Below, in pieces: positions 60,675 through 64,000 of a stretch of 64,000 nucleotides of DNA. A model generated the notes under the pieces. It saw only the letters and a program-made list of their open reading frames with translations, was not told the origin of the DNA and made no database searches. The stretch comes from Pontibacter rufus (GTDB lineage: Bacteria > Bacteroidota > Bacteroidia > Cytophagales > Hymenobacteraceae): positions 1 through 64,000 of the forward strand of contig NZ_JADQDR010000012.1 of NCBI RefSeq assembly GCF_015694705.1. The letters run 5' to 3'. Made by a program: the position numbers and the translations under genes. Every line of letters begins with the position of its first letter. Within the stretch, counting starts at the first letter, position 1.

Positions 60675-61400
60675 CTATACCTGCAAATCAGAATACGTGT
60701 AGCTTGTCGTTTGCTGCCGTTCATGCCGCAATTTCCTGGTAAAAGAGGCGAGCTGCAGCATCATGTGCGAGAAACCTACATACGACACAATATCCACATA
60801 CATTCTGAACTCCTGCAGGGAGCCGTCGATTACGCCCAGTTTATCTACTTTATAGGTGTTGATGGCCGACCAAGGGATCCAGCGCACTACCTTCCGGTGG
60901 CGCAGCATGTAACGGTTAATCGCCACTTCCAGCTGATAACACTTTATAGGCTCATACAGCGCCCTCTCCAAATCCTGTTTGCGGAGCAACCGCTCACCCG
61001 ACAACAGAATGTCACTACGATACCACTTTACAAACCAGGGCGCGTTAATGCGCCGGAGTATAAGCATATTCACAGCATCGGCATGTAAAATATACGCTTC
61101 AATAGCTGCTTCGAGTTCTGCTTTGTTGATATCCTGCAAATCGGCATCCATCAGCAACACGTGCTTGCTCCTGACGTGTTTTAAACCATACTTTACAGCG
61201 GCTGCTTTTCCCGCATTTTGCGGTAGTCGCACAACCTCCACATCCGGCCAGTGCTGTTGTATAAAATCAGATGTTCCGTCCATAGAGCCATCGTCGATGC
61301 ACAGCACCTGCGCAATCTGGTTTATTGTTGTAAGTACCTCCAGGACTGGTGCAATGCGCTCCCGCTCGTTATAAAAAGGGATCAAACAGGTTATATCCAT
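60675..61400 (-). CDS. Glycosyltransferase family 2 protein
   Basis: A 241-residue GT-A glycosyltransferase. The start MDITCLIPFYNERERIAPVL, VLCIDDGSMDGTSDFI and the metal-binding MDADLQD are typical. A C-terminal part without membrane segments follows. It may act on a lipid-linked sugar or a protein; the acceptor is unknown. It is transcribed alone between two terminators. Confidence 0.9.
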   Translation of the reverse strand: MDITCLIPFYNERERIAPVLEVLTTINQIAQVLCIDDGSMDGTSDFIQQHWPDVEVVRLPQNAGKAAAVKYGLKHVRSKHVLLMDADLQDINKAELEAAIEAYILHADAVNMLILRRINAPWFVKWYRSDILLSGERLLRKQDLERALYEPIKCYQLEVAINRYMLRHRKVVRWIPWSAINTYKVDKLGVIDGSLQEFRMYVDIVSYVGFSHMMLQLASFTRKLRHERQQTTSYTYSDLQV

Positions 61401-61509
61401 ACATCTATTTCTCTTATCAGGTAATGTTTGCTATCCTCTTACGTTAAAAAACAACATCTCTCCGGCTTCACTTTTAATTCCAGCTTCAAAATTACTACAT
61501 CAAAAACTT

Positions 61510-61545
61510 AAAAGAGGCCATCTCTTCAAGAAATAGCCTCTTTTA
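61510..61545 (-). terminator. Terminator after the acyl-CoA dehydrogenase gene
   Basis: The stem CTTAAAAGAGGC/GCCTCTTTTAAAG with a looser inner part lies 20 bases past the dehydrogenase stop codon, with T-runs on both sides. Confidence 0.75.
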
Positions 61546-61564
61546 AAGTATAATCGTTAAAAAG

Positions 61565-63358
61565 TTAATAAGCATATTCGTTTGCATCAATCAATTTCGC
61601 AGCAATGCGCCGGCGTGCTTCTTTGGTATTATACAGATCTTTTTTAGTAAAGCGCTTCAGGCCCATGAATAACAGGCGTTGCTCGTCGCCTTCGGCCATA
61701 GAGGCAATAGCTTCTTTACCGGCAATAAAAGCGATGTCTGCGGCATCATTCACGGTTACGCGGGCAATGTCTATTTCATTGGCCACCGCCGCTTCGCCCT
61801 TTATACTCACCAGTTTTTCTACCCGCAATAATGTTGATTCCGCCACATAGGTTTTAATGGCCATGTCGGCGATATTCATCAGAACTTCCTGTTCTTTGGC
61901 CAGCGAGTTCATATACTTTTGTACCGCAGTGCCCGCTACCAGCAAAATGGCTTTTTTGAGGTTACGGATGGCTTTATTCTCCGCGGCAAACAGGCCTTCT
62001 TCTTCAGCCCCGAAATCCGGAATGGCCATGAGTTCCTGCTGCACCGCCTGCGCGGGGCCCATCAAATCCAGCTCACCGTTCATGCCTTTTTTCAATACCA
62101 TTTCCACAATCAGCATGCGGTTGATTTCGTTGGTACCTTCAAAGATACGGTTGATACGGGAGTCGCGGTAAGCGCGATCCATCGGGTAATCGGCCGAAAA
62201 GCCATAGCCGCCGTAGATCTGCACGCCTTCGTCTACCACGTAATCAAGCGCTTCAGAACCTTCTACTTTTAAGATGGCACACTCTACAGCAAACTCGCGA
62301 GCGGCACCCAAAAGCGCCTCGTTTTCGCCTTTGCCGGAAGCCAGCAAGGCCTGTTCCATGCGGTTTACATCCATACCGGCGCGGTACAGCGCAGATTCTA
62401 TACCGAAAATACGGATAGCCTGCTCCGCCAGCTTGTGCCGGATAGCCCCGAACTTGGAGATAGGCAGCTTAAACTGGATGCGCTCGTTGGCATACTTAAT
62501 CGACAGGTCGGCCACGTGCTTGGCAGCGCCCAACGTAGCTGCGCCCAGTTTAATACGGCCAATGTTCAGGATATTGAACGCAATCAAATGACCCTTGCCG
62601 ATTTCGCCCAGCACGTTTTCTTTCGGCACCTGGCAATCAGAGAAAAATACCTGGCGCGTAGACGAACCTTTGATACCCATTTTATGCTCCTCGTTGCCGA
62701 GGCTCAGGCCCGGATACCCTTTCTCCACAATAAAGCCCGTGAACTTATCGCCATCTACCTGCGCAAATACGATGAACACATCAGCAAAACCCGCGTTGGT
62801 AATCCACATTTTCTGACCGTTCAGGATGTAGTGCGTACCGGCATCGTTCAGCACCGCTTTGGTTTTCGCGGCCAGTGCATCAGAACCGGAACCCGGCTCC
62901 GTGAGGCAGTAAGACGACATCCACTCACCACTTACCAGCTTTGGCAGGTATTTCTGCTTCTGCGCTTCGTTGCCGAAGTATAGGATAGGCAGTGTACCAA
63001 TACCGGTGTGTGCCGCGAAAGCCACCGGAAACGAGTGGCCGCCCCCTACCGATTCCGTTACCAGCAAGGCCGTGTTAAAGTCCATGTTCAGGCCGCCATA
63101 CTCTTCAGGTATGGACACGGCGAACAGGCCGAGTTCGCCTGCTTTTTTCATCAGGCTTTCCATCAGGCCTTCCTCGTGGTTGTCGAGGCGGTCGAGCAAA
63201 GGCATTACCTCGTCCTGCACAAAATCTTTGCAGGTCTGGGCCATCATGCGTTGCTCCTCGTTAAATTCGGCAGGTATAAATACGTCCTGCGGATTGGTTT
63301 CCTTTATCAGGAACTCACCACCTTTGATGGTAGCTGTTTGGTTGGTTGCGTTTTCCAT
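61565..63358 (-). CDS. Acyl-CoA dehydrogenase
   Basis: A 597-residue FAD enzyme that carries out the first step of beta-oxidation. The N-terminal helical domain is followed by the beta-barrel (CLTEPGSGSDALA, WITNAGFADVFIVFAQ) and the C-terminal helices with the IQIYGGYGF and RINRIFEGTNEINRM segments, where the FAD-binding and the likely catalytic Glu lie. A C-terminal extension makes it VLCAD-length. The ATG at 63358 is used. A thiolase gene lies just upstream, the other end of the pathway. Confidence 0.94.
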   Translation of the reverse strand: MENATNQTATIKGGEFLIKETNPQDVFIPAEFNEEQRMMAQTCKDFVQDEVMPLLDRLDNHEEGLMESLMKKAGELGLFAVSIPEEYGGLNMDFNTALLVTESVGGGHSFPVAFAAHTGIGTLPILYFGNEAQKQKYLPKLVSGEWMSSYCLTEPGSGSDALAAKTKAVLNDAGTHYILNGQKMWITNAGFADVFIVFAQVDGDKFTGFIVEKGYPGLSLGNEEHKMGIKGSSTRQVFFSDCQVPKENVLGEIGKGHLIAFNILNIGRIKLGAATLGAAKHVADLSIKYANERIQFKLPISKFGAIRHKLAEQAIRIFGIESALYRAGMDVNRMEQALLASGKGENEALLGAAREFAVECAILKVEGSEALDYVVDEGVQIYGGYGFSADYPMDRAYRDSRINRIFEGTNEINRMLIVEMVLKKGMNGELDLMGPAQAVQQELMAIPDFGAEEEGLFAAENKAIRNLKKAILLVAGTAVQKYMNSLAKEQEVLMNIADMAIKTYVAESTLLRVEKLVSIKGEAAVANEIDIARVTVNDAADIAFIAGKEAIASMAEGDEQRLLFMGLKRFTKKDLYNTKEARRRIAAKLIDANEYAY

Positions 63359-63366
63359 TATTTTCA

Positions 63367-63398
63367 AGATTTTAGATGCTAGATTTTAGACCTTAGAC
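63367..63398 (-). repeat. Left inverted array (TCTAANN units)
   Basis: On the minus strand it reads GTCTAAGGTCTAAAATCTAG and on, that is four TCTAA-type units. It is paired with the block at 63763-63794. Confidence 0.7.
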
Positions 63399-63428
63399 CT
63401 TTTATCGATTAGAGTATTTCTAAAGCTG

Positions 63429-63755
63429 TTAATCATTTTCTGAATGGGGGTCTAACTGATTTAACAGCGTTGCCAATGTGTCATTCGTGATAAAACCGAA
63501 AGATTCGGCCAGGTATAGTTGTGTTTCCAATTCGAAGGCGGAGCCTAAAGCTATACTTAAGAATTGGGAGAACTCTTTTGATGAATTGCGTCCTGCCCCC
63601 TCAGCAATATTAGAAGGAATAGAAACTGCAGAGCGATTGATTTGAGATGTTAGACCATATTTCTCGTTTGCAGGAAACTGCGCTGTCGTTTTGTAAACCA
63701 GCTTTGCAAGCTCCATTGAACGTTGCCATATTTTCAATTCCTTGAAATTATGCAT
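63429..63755 (-). CDS. Four-helix-bundle protein (23S rRNA-intervening sequence protein family)
   Basis: A 108-residue helical protein. The start MHNFKELKIWQRSMELAKLV, then LTSQINRSAVSIPSNIAEGA and SSKEFSQFLSIALGSAFELE, matches the 23S rRNA-IVP (S23) family, first seen within rRNA intervening sequences and also as the Avd accessory protein of diversity-generating retroelements. Here it is free-standing, with no reverse transcriptase or rRNA nearby. Its function in such a setting is unknown. Confidence 0.88.
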   Translation of the reverse strand: MHNFKELKIWQRSMELAKLVYKTTAQFPANEKYGLTSQINRSAVSIPSNIAEGAGRNSSKEFSQFLSIALGSAFELETQLYLAESFGFITNDTLATLLNQLDPHSEND

Positions 63756-63762
63756 GACAAAA

Positions 63763-63794
63763 GTCTAACATCTAATATCTAACGTCTAATATCT
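63763..63794 (+). repeat. Right inverted array (TCTAANN units)
   Basis: Reads GTCTAACATCTAATATCTAA and on. It matches the reverse complement of the left block at 26 of 32 bases and reaches two bases into the stop codon of the thiolase gene. Confidence 0.7.
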
Positions 63795-64000
63795 ATTTCA
63801 ACAACTCATAAACCCCCGCTACCCCTTGTCCGCCGCCGACGCAGGCGGTTACCAGGCCATAACTGCCACCGGTGCGGCGCAGGTCATGGAACATTTGAAT
63901 GCTGAGTTTGGCGCCGGAACAGCCCAGCGGGTGGCCAAGCGCGATGGCGCCGCCGCTGATGTTCAGCTTGTCAGGATTGAAGTTGAGGTGGCGCATTACC
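63793..64000 (-). CDS. Acetyl-CoA C-acyltransferase (thiolase), 3' part
   Basis: Only the C-terminal 68 residues lie in the window; the gene continues past 64000. [16 protein letters not shown] holds the active-site His, and TACVGGGQG the second catalytic Cys. Thiolase cleaves 3-ketoacyl-CoA in the last step of beta-oxidation. It is upstream of the acyl-CoA dehydrogenase, separated now by the four-helix-bundle cassette. The stop is TAG at 63793-63795. Confidence 0.93.
   Translation of the reverse strand, partial: VMRHLNFNPDKLNISGGAIALGHPLGCSGAKLSIQMFHDLRRTGGSYGLVTACVGGGQGVAGVYELLK

Larger units (their letters stand above)
63367..63794 (-). mobile_element. Four-helix-bundle cassette bracketed by inverted arrays
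   Basis: The gene at 63429-63755 is bracketed by 32-base blocks, 63367-63398 and 63763-63794, which are inverted relative to each other with 26 of 32 bases matching and consist of repeated TCTAANN units. The right block overlaps the thiolase stop codon by two bases; the left block begins 8 bases before the dehydrogenase ATG. So the unit fills the spacer of an operon. Mobility is inferred. Confidence 0.6.

Noticed and set aside
1-64000. CRISPR arrays, rRNA genes, riboswitches, prophage or IS transposase genes
   Set aside because: No regularly spaced repeats, rRNA segments, recognisable riboswitch cores or transposase frames were seen.

Overview
The window looks like a chromosomal segment of a Bacteroidetes bacterium, most likely of the order Cytophagales and the family Hymenobacteraceae (Pontibacter-like). 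The signs are gliding genes (gldB, gldD, gldE, and a RemB/Wzi-like barrel), DUF2480, DUF6150, bTHX and a COX24-type mini-ribosomal protein, a GTG-started HU/IHF gene, several TTG starts, almost no Shine-Dalgarno sites, and promoters of the form TTTG/TTTT-N19-TAnnTTTG. The genus is inferred; no rRNA gene is present to confirm it.

Layout. 1-7.3 kb is a leftward block: DUF2480, tsaB, an S41 protease, rnpA-rpmH, a small hydrophilic protein, a PfkB sugar kinase, tRNA-His and a dihydroorotase. 7.4-9.8 kb holds a lipoprotein serpin, an orphan antitoxin with a dead RelE-like toxin, and an AT-rich secreted protein. 9.9-24.8 kb is mostly core: a DEAD-box helicase, upp, a RemB/Wzi-like protein, an MsbA-like ABC exporter, gmhA, comM/yifB, two small outer-membrane barrels, an M20 peptidase and plsY. 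24.9-29.7 kb is one giant secreted protein of about 1600 residues. 30-38 kb holds prmA, DUF6150, tpiA, a DUF559 nuclease cassette, uvrA, bTHX and an MFS exporter. 38-45 kb holds a truncated globin, an ECF sigma factor with a tiny partner, nth, and an HU-TPR-bS22-rng cluster. 45-52 kb holds a barrel protein, gldB, a GT4 glycosyltransferase, a Spy-like periplasmic protein and a large TonB-receptor-like barrel. 52-54 kb is an AT-rich accessory island (a VapBC-like pair, a broken antitoxin, a secreted paralogue). 54-60.5 kb is mutY-ssb-gldE-gldD-orphan-recG. The end carries a GT2 glycosyltransferase, an acyl-CoA dehydrogenase, a four-helix-bundle cassette and the 3' end of a thiolase.

How genes fit together. 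Several are steps of shared processes: DNA repair (uvrA, nth, mutY, recG, ssb), envelope building (gmhA, ABC exporter, plsY, glycosyltransferases), translation and RNA processing (rnpA, rpmH, bTHX, bS22, tsaB, prmA, rng), gliding/type IX-linked functions (gldB, gldD, gldE, RemB-like), and beta-oxidation (acyl-CoA dehydrogenase plus thiolase).

Most unusual signals. (1) The heptamer TATACTT/AAGTATA occurs roughly 120 times by manual count, against about 8-10 expected, in genes and spacers on both strands. (2) A DUF559 PD-(D/E)XK-type nuclease gene is bracketed by two 41-bp inverted copies of a REP-like palindrome (40 of 41 bases match), with solo or degenerate copies elsewhere. (3) A four-helix-bundle (23S rRNA-IVP family) gene is bracketed by 32-bp inverted arrays and inserted exactly at the 3' end of a thiolase gene, between it and its acyl-CoA dehydrogenase partner. 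The last two look like a common design: a small cargo gene between inverted repeats.
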